Notes: generated from the letters alone by a model not told the origin. 64,000 nt of DNA from Brevibacillus parabrevis (GCF_003710905.1 NZ_RHHV01000008.1:186001-250000); one strand, 5' to 3'. Shown: positions 1 through 9,393, counted from the first letter of the stretch. A program made the numbers and translations.

Positions 1-411
1 AATTTTTTGGCCTATTTGGCCGTGACTATTCCGATATTGGCAGTCGGCATTTTCGTTTTTACGTTTACGACTCCGTATAAGGAATTTGCGTTGATCAAAG
101 ACGGGGCACAGACAGACGACCCGAAAAAAATGGCGGCGGCGAAAGCAGCGGCACACGATTTGGGCGGAAAAATTATCGGTCTGGCGATCGTGCTTGCATC
201 CGCTGTCTATCACTCCGTCAACCTGTTGGATCTGGTCGTGTGGGGATTGGTTGGCATGGTGTTTCAAGTCGTTATTTTTTATTTGTTCGAGTGGATCACG
301 CCGTTCAAAGTGGTGTCGGAAATCCCGAACGGCAACGTTTCTGTCGGCATTTTCGCCTCCCGGCTGAGCATTGCGGCAGGCTTGCTGATGGCGGCTCTCA
401 TCAGCTACTAA
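1..411 (+). CDS. DUF350 family membrane protein, 5' end outside window
   Basis: The reading frame is open from base 1 (it begins Asn-Phe-Leu-Ala), so the true start lies upstream. The TTG at 7 is only an internal codon. The 136 visible residues hold several hydrophobic segments around a short polar loop with the Thr-Pro-Tyr-Lys-Glu-Phe and Thr-Pro-Phe-Lys motifs of a duplicated DUF350 domain. Members are about 130-residue inner-membrane proteins of unknown biochemical function, so little is missing. A K+ channel gene follows after 40 bases on the same strand, which suggests co-transcription and perhaps a shared envelope or ion role; that link is inference. Confidence 0.75.
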   Translation, partial: NFLAYLAVTIPILAVGIFVFTFTTPYKEFALIKDGAQTDDPKKMAAAKAAAHDLGGKIIGLAIVLASAVYHSVNLLDLVVWGLVGMVFQVVIFYLFEWITPFKVVSEIPNGNVSVGIFASRLSIAAGLLMAALISY

Positions 412-451
412 GATATAGAAAAGCGGGATCGGTCCTCGGGAGGAGTCCTTC

Positions 452-1222
452 GTGTTTTGGCGCGTCATGTATGAGATATTCGTCATCATGCTAGTAATTA
501 CGTATGCAATTTTGCTTTTTGCTGATTTCTCGAACCACCCGCTGCTGACAGACGAATTGATGCATTGGGTCGACAACGGGCTTATCGTCATGCTCATCGC
601 AGAATATATGGTTCGCTTGTGGAAGGCAAAAAACAAGCGGCAGTTTGTCATCTCCAACTGGTTCGATCTGGTGGCGATGATTCCCTTGGACCAGTATTTG
701 TATTTGGCCCGGTTCATGCGTGTCCTGCGTTTGGTGCGCATTGTGCGGGCTTCTCCGTTTTTGCTTGGCGTCATCCGCTCCGGCCCTATGCGGCAAGTTC
801 TCGGGGTCGTTACGATTATCATGCTCTGGAGCTCGACAGCGATTTATTTGCTGGAATACGGCGTGAACGAAAATATCAAGAGCTTCACCGATGCGCTTTG
901 GTGGTCGATCGTGACGACGACGACGGTAGGGTACGGGGATATTTCCCCTGTGACGTCAGGCGGGCGGATCATGGCGACGATTTTGATGGTGACAGGGATT
1001 GGCATGATCGGTGCGCTGACAGCCAACTTTGCGACCCATTGGACGGAGACGCACGATGCCAAAAGCGACTCCGAAACCGACCGACTGACAGAAGAAATCC
1101 GGAAGCAGACGATTTCCTACATCCAGCAAATCGAGAGCTTGCGGGAAGAAGAGTACGAGACGTTAAAAGAAAGTCTGGACTTATTGTATCGTCGAACGAG
1201 AAAGAAACACGAAGAAGAGTGA
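452..1222 (+). CDS. Voltage-gated-type potassium channel subunit
   Basis: This 256-residue protein has the six-segment layout of a Kv-like channel. An S4-like segment at about residues 87-99 carries Arg at regular spacing (RFMRVLRLVRIVR). The pore signature TTTTVGYGD sits near residues 153-161 and is the canonical K+ selectivity filter. The last 50 residues are charged and look coiled-coil, a likely tetramerisation tail, and there is no RCK/TrkA domain. The GTG start at 452 is chosen because GGGAGGAG lies 6 bases upstream. It should form a plasma-membrane tetramer passing K+. What gates it cannot be read from the sequence. Confidence 0.9.
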   Translation: MFWRVMYEIFVIMLVITYAILLFADFSNHPLLTDELMHWVDNGLIVMLIAEYMVRLWKAKNKRQFVISNWFDLVAMIPLDQYLYLARFMRVLRLVRIVRASPFLLGVIRSGPMRQVLGVVTIIMLWSSTAIYLLEYGVNENIKSFTDALWWSIVTTTTVGYGDISPVTSGGRIMATILMVTGIGMIGALTANFATHWTETHDAKSDSETDRLTEEIRKQTISYIQQIESLREEEYETLKESLDLLYRRTRKKHEEE

Positions 1223-1249
1223 GCTGTCGGTGCGCCGGCAGCTTTTTTT
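1222..1249 (+). terminator. Rho-independent terminator after the K+ channel gene
   Basis: A 9-bp stem (AGCTGTCGG / CCGGCAGCT, one G-U pair) with a TGCG loop is followed by seven T. The stem begins at the stop codon of the channel gene. Confidence 0.85.
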
Positions 1250-1324
1250 CATGACTTTTCGGGGGAAAATACAGAAAAGAAGCTATTTTCGTGAAGATTA
1301 TACCGAAGAAATACGAATTGATTG

Positions 1325-1353
1325 TTGACGCGGAAAAGCAACCCATTTATAAT
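1325..1353 (+). promoter_or_regulatory. Sigma-A promoter of the sulfate assimilation operon
   Basis: The -35 TTGACG (1325-1330) and a perfect -10 TATAAT (1348-1353) are separated by exactly 17 bp. Just downstream, over the expected start site, is an imperfect inverted repeat AGTAAA (1358-1363) / TTTACT (1373-1378). Its position suits a repressor operator; sulfur operons in Bacillales are commonly repressed by CymR, but I do not claim a match to that consensus. Confidence 0.8.
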
Positions 1354-1406
1354 TCCGAGTAAACACATATGATTTACTAAATAAGTTTGGATGAGGGGTA
1401 TATCCG

Positions 1407-2219
1407 ATGGCAAAAACTGCGGCTTTGGTAATCGCTCACGGTTCTCCCGATCCCGACTGGCTGAATCTGGTTGAATCAGCAGTCAGGCAGTGCCAGAGCG
1501 AGCTGCCGACCCGGGTCGCCTATCTGGGGGGAGTAGAAGGGCGCAGCATCAGCGACGAGTGGAAGCGTCTGGAGGCATCCGGAGCGAAGCGGATTGTCGT
1601 GGTTCCTCTGTTTGCCTCGGCGGGCAGCAATCATGTGACAGAGATACGGGCGATGCTGGGGCTTACGCCTTGGCCCACCTGGGAGACGGAGCAGGTGCGC
1701 ATTCCTGTTCGGGCGAGGATTTTATGGTGTCCGCCGTTGGAAGATCATTCGCTGGTGGAGCAGATCGTCGGACAGCGCGCCATGGAGCTGGCAAAAGATC
1801 CTCGCAAGGAAGCGTTGTTGCTCGTCGGTCACGGCAGCGACTGGCCGGGATGCCAGGAGCGGTGGGAAAAGCTGCTGCGCCGCATGACGTTTCGCCTGCA
1901 AAACCGCTATGCCTTTGCTGCAGCCGGATATGCGACGCTTCGGCCAGACACGCTGCGGGAACAAGTCGTGGCGCTCTCGGAAAAAGGGGAGGTCATCGTG
2001 CTCCCTCTGTTTGTCAGTCAAGGGTATTTCACCCGCAAGGCGATTCCGGCACGGCTGGCAGAGTTGTCGTATCGGTATAACGGCAGCGCGTATTTGCCCC
2101 ATCCGCTGATTGCTGATTGGATTGCCCAATCGATTCGCATGGCACTTGTAACAGACCTTTTTACGCAAAGGAGCGTGTATGAGCATGGCAGAGAGAAAAC
2201 AGTGGAAGTGGGCAGATGA
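1407..2219 (+). CDS. sirB: Sirohydrochlorin ferrochelatase (CbiX/SirB family)
   Basis: The 270-residue protein has two CbiX repeats. The first begins with an HGS motif near residue 10 and the second with LVGHGSDW near residue 140. This is the typical length of the fused two-domain SirB type. The family inserts Fe2+ into sirohydrochlorin to give siroheme, the cofactor of the sulfite reductase encoded next. The ATG at 1407 follows GAGGGG with good spacing. The 3' end overlaps the sulfite reductase gene by 41 bases, so the two are probably translationally coupled. Cobalt chelation for cobalamin is possible for the family but unlikely here, because no other cobalamin genes are present. Confidence 0.9.
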   Translation: MAKTAALVIAHGSPDPDWLNLVESAVRQCQSELPTRVAYLGGVEGRSISDEWKRLEASGAKRIVVVPLFASAGSNHVTEIRAMLGLTPWPTWETEQVRIPVRARILWCPPLEDHSLVEQIVGQRAMELAKDPRKEALLLVGHGSDWPGCQERWEKLLRRMTFRLQNRYAFAAAGYATLRPDTLREQVVALSEKGEVIVLPLFVSQGYFTRKAIPARLAELSYRYNGSAYLPHPLIADWIAQSIRMALVTDLFTQRSVYEHGREKTVEVGR

Positions 2220-3801
2220 TCCGTCCCTGAACAAAATGGAATTTACCAAGCTGGAAAAGGACGGACTGGATGTCATCGAGACAATCGTCAACACTTATTC
2301 CAAAGAAGGCTTCGAATCGATCGAATCTTCTGATATGGACCGCTTCAAGTGGGCCGGTGTCTATCAGCAACGCCCGAAAGACGGCCACTTCATGATGCGT
2401 GTGCGCATACCTGGCGGGATCATGAGCAGCGAGCAAGCGAGAGTGCTTGCCAAAATCGCCCAGGATTACGGCCGCGATCTGGTCGACGTAACGACGCGCC
2501 AGGCTGTCCAGTTTCACTGGCTGACCGTAGAGTCGCTCGCAGACATTTTTGATCGGCTCGGTGCCGCTGGCATGTCGTCCTTCGAAGCTTGCGGAGACTG
2601 TCCGCGGCAGATCATGGGCAATCCGCTCGCAGGAATCGATCCGCATGAAGTGCTGGATACGCGCCCGATCGTAGCCGAGCTGGAGCAGTTTTTCCTGCTT
2701 AACCGCGACTTCTCCAACCTGCCGCGCAAATACAAAATGTCCGTATCTGCGAACATTTACAACGCTGCCCATGCGCAAATCAACGATCTCGCCTTTACTC
2801 CGGCAAAAAAAGTCATCGCTGGCGAAGAAGTCATCGGCTTTCACGTCTGGGTGGGCGGAGGCTTGTCGGCAAAGCCGTATTTGGCGAAAAAGCTCGATAT
2901 TTTCGTCCGTCCGGAAGAAGTCGTCAAAGTGGCGGCAGGCGTCACGACGCTGTTCCGCGACTTCGGCTATCGGCAAAAGCGCACGCATGCCCGCCTGAAA
3001 TTTTTGGTGGCGGACTGGGGACCGGAGAAGTTCAAGGAAGAGCTTGTCCAACTGGTAGGCGAGCTGGAAGCTGGCGGAGAGGATTTGACGAAAGGCTGGA
3101 ACGGCGGTTACTTCTACGGTCTGCACGAGCAGCGCCAGCCAGGATTGTACTACGCAGGGCTGTCTGTCCCCGTCGGGCGCATGAACGCGGAGGAGCTGAT
3201 CGAACTGGCTCGTCTGGCAGACGAATACGGGGATGGCACGATCGGAGCCTGCAACACGCAAAATATCCTGATCCGCAATATTGCGAAAGAAAAAGTGGCG
3301 GCGTTCCGCCAAGAACCGCTGATTGTCAACCGTTTCAAACTAAAGCCGAATACGTTTGTCGGATATGCCGTCTCCTGCACAGGCATCGAGTATTGCAATC
3401 TGGCTATCGTCGAGACAAAAGAAAGAATGCGCGGGCTGGCGCAATATTTGGATGATGCGGTTTCGCTCGACACACCGCTGCGCATCCACATGATCGGCTG
3501 CCCGAACTCGTGCGGACAACGCCAGATTGCCGACATCGGTCTGCAAGGCGCGCTGGTGAAGACGCCAGCCGGGATGGTCGAAGCTTTTGATGTCCACGTA
3601 GGCGGAACGCTGGAAGAGCCGCAATTCAACCGCAAGCTGAACGCGCGCGTCACCGTAGACAGGCTGGGGGCTTTCCTGGCGCAGCTGATCGCGCTTTACA
3701 AGGAAGAGCGGCTGGAGGGCGAGGAATACTGGCGCTACGTCGAACGGGTCGGGCTTGCCCGGATTCAGGAGCAAGTCGACAGCATTTTGCAAACCGCATA
3801 A
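2179..3801 (+). CDS. sir: Siroheme / [4Fe-4S] sulfite reductase (ferredoxin-type, NirA/Sir family)
   Basis: This 540-residue single-polypeptide reductase carries both cluster-siroheme motifs: Cys400-x5-Cys406 and Cys441-x3-Cys445. In the family these bind the [4Fe-4S] cluster bridged to siroheme. The family contains ferredoxin-dependent sulfite and nitrite reductases. The neighbours (SirB, CobA-HemD, CysP, CysH, Sat, CysC) argue strongly for sulfite-to-sulfide reduction in cysteine synthesis. No CysJ-type flavoprotein lies nearby, so electrons probably come from ferredoxin or another carrier. AAAGGAG precedes the ATG at 2179; a second in-frame ATG lies two codons later. Confidence 0.92.
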   Translation: MSMAERKQWKWADDPSLNKMEFTKLEKDGLDVIETIVNTYSKEGFESIESSDMDRFKWAGVYQQRPKDGHFMMRVRIPGGIMSSEQARVLAKIAQDYGRDLVDVTTRQAVQFHWLTVESLADIFDRLGAAGMSSFEACGDCPRQIMGNPLAGIDPHEVLDTRPIVAELEQFFLLNRDFSNLPRKYKMSVSANIYNAAHAQINDLAFTPAKKVIAGEEVIGFHVWVGGGLSAKPYLAKKLDIFVRPEEVVKVAAGVTTLFRDFGYRQKRTHARLKFLVADWGPEKFKEELVQLVGELEAGGEDLTKGWNGGYFYGLHEQRQPGLYYAGLSVPVGRMNAEELIELARLADEYGDGTIGACNTQNILIRNIAKEKVAAFRQEPLIVNRFKLKPNTFVGYAVSCTGIEYCNLAIVETKERMRGLAQYLDDAVSLDTPLRIHMIGCPNSCGQRQIADIGLQGALVKTPAGMVEAFDVHVGGTLEEPQFNRKLNARVTVDRLGAFLAQLIALYKEERLEGEEYWRYVERVGLARIQEQVDSILQTA

Positions 3802-3845
3802 CCAAGCCGAGCGAAAAACGCAATCTGAGGAAATGAGGGAGTGCC

Positions 3846-4085
3846 ATGGCAGAGGAACAAGCCGAGAGCTATTTGTACAAATTGGAGGCTGTGCTGGAAG
3901 AAGGCCAGTTGCTGACCGTGGTCGTGATTGCGAAATCGGATGAGCGTGCCTTTTCCACTGCGGAAAACAACCTGCTTCGGCACACGATTGTCCCGCCGAA
4001 GGTCAAGGAGCTGAGCCTGGTCGAGAAAAAGCCGCTCGGCCGTCAGGGAGTCGGCTACGTCGTGGAGACATCCCGGTTCAGCTAA
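3846..4085 (+). CDS. DUF3906 family small protein
   Basis: A 79-residue acidic protein, soluble, with no cysteines or membrane segment. It resembles the small DUF3906 proteins found next to sulfite reductase and uroporphyrinogen methyltransferase genes in Bacillales; that recognition is from memory. It lies 44 bases after sir and 64 bases before cobA-hemD on the same strand. An accessory role in sulfite reduction or siroheme handling is suggested by position only. The ATG at 3846 follows GAGGGAG. Confidence 0.7.
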   Translation: MAEEQAESYLYKLEAVLEEGQLLTVVVIAKSDERAFSTAENNLLRHTIVPPKVKELSLVEKKPLGRQGVGYVVETSRFS

Positions 4086-4149
4086 CCGGATGTGAAACAG
4101 GCAGCTTTGCTTTTCATGCTAGGAAGGCGTCAAGGAGGAGTGATCAACA

Positions 4150-5670
4150 ATGAATGCTGGCAGAGTCGTCTTTGTAGGGGCAGGCCCCGGCGATCCGAAA
4201 CTGCTTACCATCCGCGGGATGGAGGCGCTGCAAAATGCGGATGTCGTCGTCTACGACCGTCTGGCTAGTCCGTTGCTCCTCTCCCATGTCAAAAGGGAAG
4301 CCAGACTCATTTACTGCGGCAAGGAAAGAGACAGCCATACGCTGCCGCAGGAAGAGATCAACCTCCTGCTGATACGAGAAGCCAAACAGGGGAATAACGT
4401 CGTGCGCCTGAAAGGCGGGGACCCGAGCATGTTCGGCCGGGTCGGCGAAGAGGCGCAAATGTGCGTGGAGCATGGCGTGGCGTATGAGATCGTGCCGGGG
4501 ATTACCTCCGGCATGGCTGCGCCGCTCTATGCGGGCATTCCGTTGACCCATCGCCAGTTCAGCTCCTCCGTCGCTTTTGTCACCGGACATCTCTGCGAGC
4601 AAAATGCCGACAAGCAAGCGGATTGGCAGGCATTGTCCCGAGTGGAGACGCTCGTGATTTACATGGGCGTGAAAAATTTGCCGCACATTCAAGAGCAACT
4701 GCTTGCGTGCGGAAAAGCGGGAAATACCCCAGTCGCCCTGGTCAGATGGGGCACGGTTGGCGAGCAGCAAACATTGGTCGGCAGGCTTGCGACGATCGAT
4801 CAGGATGTAGCCAAAGCAGGTTTTGCGGCACCTGCGATCATCATTGTCGGCGAAGTGGTGCAGCTTCGCGAGCAATTGAACTGGTACGAGTCTCGGCCAC
4901 TGTTCGGACAGCGGGTGGCCGTGGCAACCGGGACAGGATCAGGCAGCCAACTGCTGGCGAACCGCCTGGAGCAGCTCGGGGCAGAAGTGGTCCCCCTGCC
5001 GCTTGCGGAGCGACCCTTGCTGGCAGCGGAATGCTTGGGCGTGCCAAAAGACATGGCGGCATACAGCTGGGTGCTGCTCGACGACGAGCGGCAAGCGAGG
5101 GCGTTTCTCGCGGAGCTTGGCAGGCGCCGCTTTGACCTGCGAAAGCTGACGTGCAAGCTCGCCGTGCGCGGGGAGCGTACAGCCCTGTTTCTGGCGGACA
5201 GAGGATTGTATCCGGAGCGGGTCTTTGCCGAGTCGCTCGCTTCGTCGGCTTTGATCGAGGAGCTTGTGCAAAAGAACGGGGAACAGCGGGTTTTGCATCT
5301 GCGCTCAAAAGGCGTGGCAGCGCTTGCCCATCCGGCGGCAGATGTCATCCATCTCACAGCAGGGGGAGTCCTGGAGTGGGAGGAGACGCATCCGATTGTT
5401 TCCTGGATAAAAAAGCGGCCGTTTGACTGGTTTGCAGCCGATGACGGCGAGGTTTTGCCTGCCTTGGCGGATTTTGCAGGGGCTGGCTGGGAGAATGTGC
5501 CACTCTTTTGCGCCAACCAGCGTACACAGCAGGTGGCGAAAAAAATGGGGTGGCGCATCGTCATCGACGATAGCCTGGAAAGCTTTGCCCAAGGAATCCA
5601 TCCGCATGAGCAAATCGCCAGTGTAACGAATCCGGCGCCCCTGCTTTTTTGGAAAAACAGATTGGCATGA
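4150..5670 (+). CDS. cobA: Fused uroporphyrinogen-III C-methyltransferase / uroporphyrinogen-III synthase
   Basis: Residues 1 to about 245 are a SUMT domain, with the SAM-binding VGAGPGDPKLLT near the N-terminus, then VVRLKGGDPSMFGR and EIVPGITSG. They methylate uroporphyrinogen III to precorrin-2, the first step to siroheme. Residues 255-500 resemble a HemD/UroS domain that closes the tetrapyrrole ring, but this half is poorly conserved and may be partly degenerate. AAGGAGGAG precedes the ATG. The gene supplies the tetrapyrrole for SirB and Sir. No separate SirC dehydrogenase is seen, so oxidation of precorrin-2 needs an enzyme encoded elsewhere. Confidence 0.88.
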   Translation: MNAGRVVFVGAGPGDPKLLTIRGMEALQNADVVVYDRLASPLLLSHVKREARLIYCGKERDSHTLPQEEINLLLIREAKQGNNVVRLKGGDPSMFGRVGEEAQMCVEHGVAYEIVPGITSGMAAPLYAGIPLTHRQFSSSVAFVTGHLCEQNADKQADWQALSRVETLVIYMGVKNLPHIQEQLLACGKAGNTPVALVRWGTVGEQQTLVGRLATIDQDVAKAGFAAPAIIIVGEVVQLREQLNWYESRPLFGQRVAVATGTGSGSQLLANRLEQLGAEVVPLPLAERPLLAAECLGVPKDMAAYSWVLLDDERQARAFLAELGRRRFDLRKLTCKLAVRGERTALFLADRGLYPERVFAESLASSALIEELVQKNGEQRVLHLRSKGVAALAHPAADVIHLTAGGVLEWEETHPIVSWIKKRPFDWFAADDGEVLPALADFAGAGWENVPLFCANQRTQQVAKKMGWRIVIDDSLESFAQGIHPHEQIASVTNPAPLLFWKNRLA

Positions 5671-5688
5671 CAGGAGGTAGGGCTGCTC

Positions 5689-6774
5689 GTGGATTGGAGT
5701 TACGTCGCCATCGCCATCGCTTTGTTTTTTGCAATGAATATCGGCGCAAGCGGGACTGCTGCTTCGATGGGTGCAGCATACGGCAGCGGAGCGGTTAAAA
5801 GCAAGCTGCTTGCGATGATTCTCGTCGCCATCGCGGCTCTGCTTGGAGCTGTGCTTGGCGGCGGCGAGGTCGTCAAGACGATTAGCGGAGGAATTATTCC
5901 GACGAATTTGCTCAGCATCGAGGTCGTCGTGATCATCCTTGCTTCCGCCACACTGACGCTTTTCGGCGCCAACCTGCTCGGGATTCCGCTCTCGACCAGC
6001 GAAGTGACGGTGGGCTCGATTGTCGGGGTAGGGCTTGCTTATCAGTCGCTGTTTGTGGGGCACATTCTCGTCATTCTGTTCTTTTGGATCGTGGTGCCAA
6101 TCGCGGCTTTTATCGGAGCCTACGTCGCCGGGAGGGTCATTTCCCGTGTGGAGCGGCGCTGGCCAGACTTGCAAAAACCAGGCTCCAAAGGAGAGCGCTG
6201 GCTGACGATCTTGCTCGTTTTGTGTGGGGTATACGAAGCGTTTTCAGCCGGAATGAACAACGTAGCGAATGCGGTTGGCCCGTTAGTGGGAGCAGGCTTG
6301 ATGTCGACCGACTCCGGCGTGTGGCTCGGCGGTTTGGCCGTCGCTGCCGGGTGCCTGTTGCTGGGCGGAAAAGTGCTGGAAACGAACGGCAAGAAAATTA
6401 CGTCGCTGTCGCTTTTACAAGGGAGTGCCGTATCGGCAACGGGTGGGACATTGGTGATCGTCGCGTCTTTGTTCGGGATTCCCGTGCCTCTGACGCAGGC
6501 GACTACTTGCGCGATTTTGGGTGTCGGGACGTCTGAGCGAGGTTTTGTTTTGTGGCAAAAAGGGATTATCAAGCAAATTCTCATGGTCTGGATTGTCTCG
6601 CCTGTTTCCTCGCTGGTCGTTTCCTTCGCGTTTGTCCATCTCTTTTTGCGCTCGGATTTGTACACGCTCGTCGTGCTCGTGAGCGTATTCGTAGCGACAT
6701 TGGGCTTCGTAGGACTGATCCGGCTGATTCGCAGGGAAAACAGTTCCATCAACGATCAAGGAGGGGGCATATGA
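5689..6774 (+). CDS. cysP: PiT-family sulfate permease (CysP type)
   Basis: This 361-residue integral membrane protein has about 10-11 hydrophobic segments. It carries the duplicated PiT signature: GANNxANA-like sequences appear as NIGASGTAASMGAAYGSGAV near residue 17 and AGMNNVANAVGPLVGAG in the second half. PiT proteins carry phosphate, but the CysP subgroup in Bacillus carries sulfate. Being inside the cys operon and overlapping cysH by ATGA makes sulfate the likely substrate. The GTG start at 5689 follows AGGAGGT. Confidence 0.88.
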   Translation: MDWSYVAIAIALFFAMNIGASGTAASMGAAYGSGAVKSKLLAMILVAIAALLGAVLGGGEVVKTISGGIIPTNLLSIEVVVIILASATLTLFGANLLGIPLSTSEVTVGSIVGVGLAYQSLFVGHILVILFFWIVVPIAAFIGAYVAGRVISRVERRWPDLQKPGSKGERWLTILLVLCGVYEAFSAGMNNVANAVGPLVGAGLMSTDSGVWLGGLAVAAGCLLLGGKVLETNGKKITSLSLLQGSAVSATGGTLVIVASLFGIPVPLTQATTCAILGVGTSERGFVLWQKGIIKQILMVWIVSPVSSLVVSFAFVHLFLRSDLYTLVVLVSVFVATLGFVGLIRLIRRENSSINDQGGGI

Positions 6775-7487
6775 GCCGTTTACATTACGACACGGCAACA
6801 GCCGAGCAGCTTGCCGCGATCAACAAAACGCTGGCAAAGGGAGATACCGTCGATGTCATCAAGTGGGCCTACGAGACGTTTGGCGATGATCTGATCTATT
6901 CATGCAGCTTCGGGGCAGAAGCCATGGTGCTCATCGACATGATCAGCGATGTGAAAAAAGACGCCCGCGTCACGTTTTTGGATACCCATCTGCACTTTGC
7001 CCAGACGTATGAGCTGATTGAAAAAGTGCGCGCCCGCTATCCTGCGCTGCAATTGACGATCAAGGAGCCGCAGCTGTCGCTTGCCCAGCAGGCAGCAGAG
7101 CACGGCGACGAACTGTGGATTGCGAAGCCGGATCTGTGTTGCCACTTGCGCAAAGTGCAGCCGATGGAAAGCGTGTTGAAGGGCACTGTGGCCTGGATGT
7201 CAGGACTGCGCCGCGAACAGTCTGCGACAAGAGCAGACGTCCAGTTTGTCAATCGCGACGAGAAGTTTCAGTCGCTGAAAATTTGCCCGCTGATTCACTG
7301 GAAGGCAGAAGAGGTGTGGCAGTACATTCGTGTGTTCGAGCTGCCGTACAATGCTTTGCACGACCAAAGCTATCCGAGCATCGGCTGCGCGCCATGCACG
7401 CGTCCGGTCAGAGCGGGCGAAGACGAACGCGCTGGTCGCTGGTCGCATCTGGGCAAGACAGAGTGCGGGCTGCATCTCGCCAAGTGA
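6771..7487 (+). CDS. cysH: Adenylyl-sulfate / PAPS reductase, iron-sulfur type
   Basis: The 238-residue protein has the Cys123-Cys124 pair and Cys206-x2-Cys209, the CC/CxxC set that binds a [4Fe-4S] cluster in APS reductases. The catalytic cysteine is in the C-terminal GKTECGLH. It reduces APS (or PAPS, as reported for Bacillus CysH) to sulfite using thioredoxin. The start is ATG 6771 behind GAGGGGG, overlapping the cysP stop as ATGA, which indicates translational coupling. Longer readings upstream would run inside cysP and are rejected. Because cysC is also present, both APS and PAPS may be available as substrates. Confidence 0.93.
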   Translation: MSRLHYDTATAEQLAAINKTLAKGDTVDVIKWAYETFGDDLIYSCSFGAEAMVLIDMISDVKKDARVTFLDTHLHFAQTYELIEKVRARYPALQLTIKEPQLSLAQQAAEHGDELWIAKPDLCCHLRKVQPMESVLKGTVAWMSGLRREQSATRADVQFVNRDEKFQSLKICPLIHWKAEEVWQYIRVFELPYNALHDQSYPSIGCAPCTRPVRAGEDERAGRWSHLGKTECGLHLAK

Positions 7488-7531
7488 GTGTGAAGATAGA
7501 GAAAACGGATATGGATGAGGAGGGCTTGAAA

Positions 7532-8674
7532 GTGAGTGGTAGCATTCCGCATGGCAACGTACTGGTAAACCGTTTTGATCCGACCGCGGACCTGTCCCGT
7601 GCGACAGCAGAGGTCGAACTGGATGCTTTTGCCCTGTCAGATTTGGAGCTGATCGCGATCGGAGGATACAGTCCGATTGCCGGATTTTTGGATCGGCACG
7701 ACTATACATCTGTCGTGGAACGCATGAGGCTGGCCGATGGATCGGTCTGGAGCATTCCGATCACGCTTCCCGTTTCAGCAGCTGTGGCAGGAAGTCTGCA
7801 AGCAGGAGACGCGGTGCGCCTGGTCTATCAGGGCGAGGTGTACGGCCTGTTGGAAATTTCCGACATTTATTCCCCGGATAAGCGGCAGGAAGCGCGCCTC
7901 ATATACGGCACGGACGACGAGAACCATCCCGGCGTGAAAAAGCTGCTGGAACGTCCTGATGTGTATCTCGGCGGGCCGATTACGTTGGTGCGGCGAGCTG
8001 ATAAAGGGGCGTTTGCCGCTCACCATTTCGACCCGGTGGAAACGAGAGCGGCGTTTGCCGCCAAAGGCTGGAAAACGGTCGTCGGCTTCCAGACGCGCAA
8101 CCCTGTGCATCGGGCGCATGAGTACATCCAGAAATCGGCATTGGAAACCGTCGATGGCCTGTTTCTCAATCCGCTCGTGGGCGAGACGAAATCCGATGAT
8201 ATTCCGGCCGAAGTGCGGATGAAAAGCTATCGGGTGCTCCTGGACAAATACTACCCGGCTGAGCGGGTCGAACTGGCCGTGTTTCCTGCCGCGATGCGCT
8301 ACGCCGGGCCGCGCGAAGCCATTTTCCACGCGCTGGTGCGCAAAAACTACGGCTGCACTCATTTTATCGTAGGCAGGGACCATGCGGGTGTCGGCAACTA
8401 CTACGGTACATATGACGCCCAGCATATTTTCCGCCAGTTCCAGCCTGAGGAACTGGGCATCACGCCTCTGTTTTTCGAGAACAGCTTCTACTGCAAGACA
8501 TGCGGCAATATGGCATCTGCGAAGACGTGCCCGCACAGCGCTGAACACCATGTCGCCTTGTCGGGAACGAAGGTGCGGGAAATGCTGTCTCGCGGCGAAG
8601 CTCCGCCAGCGGAATTTAGCCGTCCGGAAGTGGCGCAAGTGCTGATCGAGGGGTTGCGGCCGATCTCCGTATGA
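7532..8674 (+). CDS. sat: Sulfate adenylyltransferase (ATP sulfurylase)
   Basis: The 380-residue enzyme makes APS from sulfate and ATP. Visible signatures are [12 protein letters not shown] near residues 188-199, [17 protein letters not shown] from about 281, and a C-terminal cysteine/histidine patch (CKTCG..., ...TCPH) near 320-335 seen in bacterial single-domain enzymes. The start is GTG 7532, chosen because GAGGAGGG lies 7 bases upstream. The length fits the roughly 380-residue family norm, and longer in-frame readings run back into cysH. It lies between cysH and cysC in the operon. Confidence 0.94.
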   Translation: MSGSIPHGNVLVNRFDPTADLSRATAEVELDAFALSDLELIAIGGYSPIAGFLDRHDYTSVVERMRLADGSVWSIPITLPVSAAVAGSLQAGDAVRLVYQGEVYGLLEISDIYSPDKRQEARLIYGTDDENHPGVKKLLERPDVYLGGPITLVRRADKGAFAAHHFDPVETRAAFAAKGWKTVVGFQTRNPVHRAHEYIQKSALETVDGLFLNPLVGETKSDDIPAEVRMKSYRVLLDKYYPAERVELAVFPAAMRYAGPREAIFHALVRKNYGCTHFIVGRDHAGVGNYYGTYDAQHIFRQFQPEELGITPLFFENSFYCKTCGNMASAKTCPHSAEHHVALSGTKVREMLSRGEAPPAEFSRPEVAQVLIEGLRPISV

Positions 8675-8721
8675 CCAGGCAAGCAGCTTTTTGGCAAGGA
8701 AGGGAAGAAAGGGGAACGACT

Positions 8722-9351
8722 ATGGCGAACGACAGTGCTGCGAATATTGTGTGGCACCCGACAACGGTGACGAAAGAACAGCGGCAGCAGCGCGCTGGAC
8801 ATAAAAGCGCTGTTCTCTGGTTCACGGGCTTGTCCGGGGCGGGCAAGTCGACATTGGCCAACGCGGTCGAGCACGAGCTGAATCAGCGCGGCTTGGCGAG
8901 CTATGTGCTGGATGGCGACAATATCCGTCACGGCTTGAACAAGGGACTGGGATTCGGGGAAGAGGACCGAAAAGAGAACATTCGCCGCATCGGCGAGGTT
9001 GCCAAATTGTTTGTGGATGCAGGCGTGATTGTCCTGACCGCGTTTATTTCGCCGTATCGCTCGGATCGCGAGCTGGCGCGCAGTTTGGTAGCGGCAGGGG
9101 AATTTATCGAAGTCTACGTCCAATGTCCGCTGGAAGAATGCGAACGGCGAGACGTGAAAGGGCTATATCAAAAGGCGCGGCGCGGGGAGATCGGCCAGTT
9201 CACCGGAATTTCTGCGCCCTACGAGGAGCCGGATCAGCCAGAGCTTGTCGTCGCCAGCAGCGAGCAGTCGATTGAGGAGTCGGTTGCTGCGGTCCTGGCC
9301 TATCTGGAGCAGGCGGGCATCCTCGCCTACGAAAAAAAGCACGACGCGTAA
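8722..9351 (+). CDS. cysC: Adenylyl-sulfate kinase
   Basis: The 209-residue protein has the P-loop GLSGAGKST at about residues 36-44 and the APS-kinase motifs [19 protein letters not shown] and the GLYQKAR region. It phosphorylates APS to PAPS. ATG 8722 follows AAAGGGG and gives the normal family N-terminus with NIVWH. An upstream in-frame ATG at 8671, overlapping the sat stop, would add 17 atypical residues and has no good ribosome site. It is the last gene of the sulfate operon, and its 3' end lies inside the terminator stem. Confidence 0.93.
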   Translation: MANDSAANIVWHPTTVTKEQRQQRAGHKSAVLWFTGLSGAGKSTLANAVEHELNQRGLASYVLDGDNIRHGLNKGLGFGEEDRKENIRRIGEVAKLFVDAGVIVLTAFISPYRSDRELARSLVAAGEFIEVYVQCPLEECERRDVKGLYQKARRGEIGQFTGISAPYEEPDQPELVVASSEQSIEESVAAVLAYLEQAGILAYEKKHDA

Positions 9352-9369
9352 ATGCGCCGTGCTTTTTTT
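9332..9369. terminator. Bidirectional terminator between cysC and the convergent lipoprotein gene
   Basis: The stem AAAAAAAGCACG(A)CGC / GCG(C)CGTGCTTTTTTT has A and T tracts on both sides, so it can stop both the sulfate operon and the convergent lipoprotein gene. It overlaps the last 20 bases of cysC. Confidence 0.9.
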
Positions 9370-9393
9370 GTACAAGTGCAGCTAAGGCTGCTG

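Noticed and set aside
2179..3801. Assimilatory nitrite reductase
   Set aside because: The motif set cannot separate nitrite from sulfite reductase, but every neighbour is a sulfate or siroheme gene and no nitrate reductase or transporter is present.
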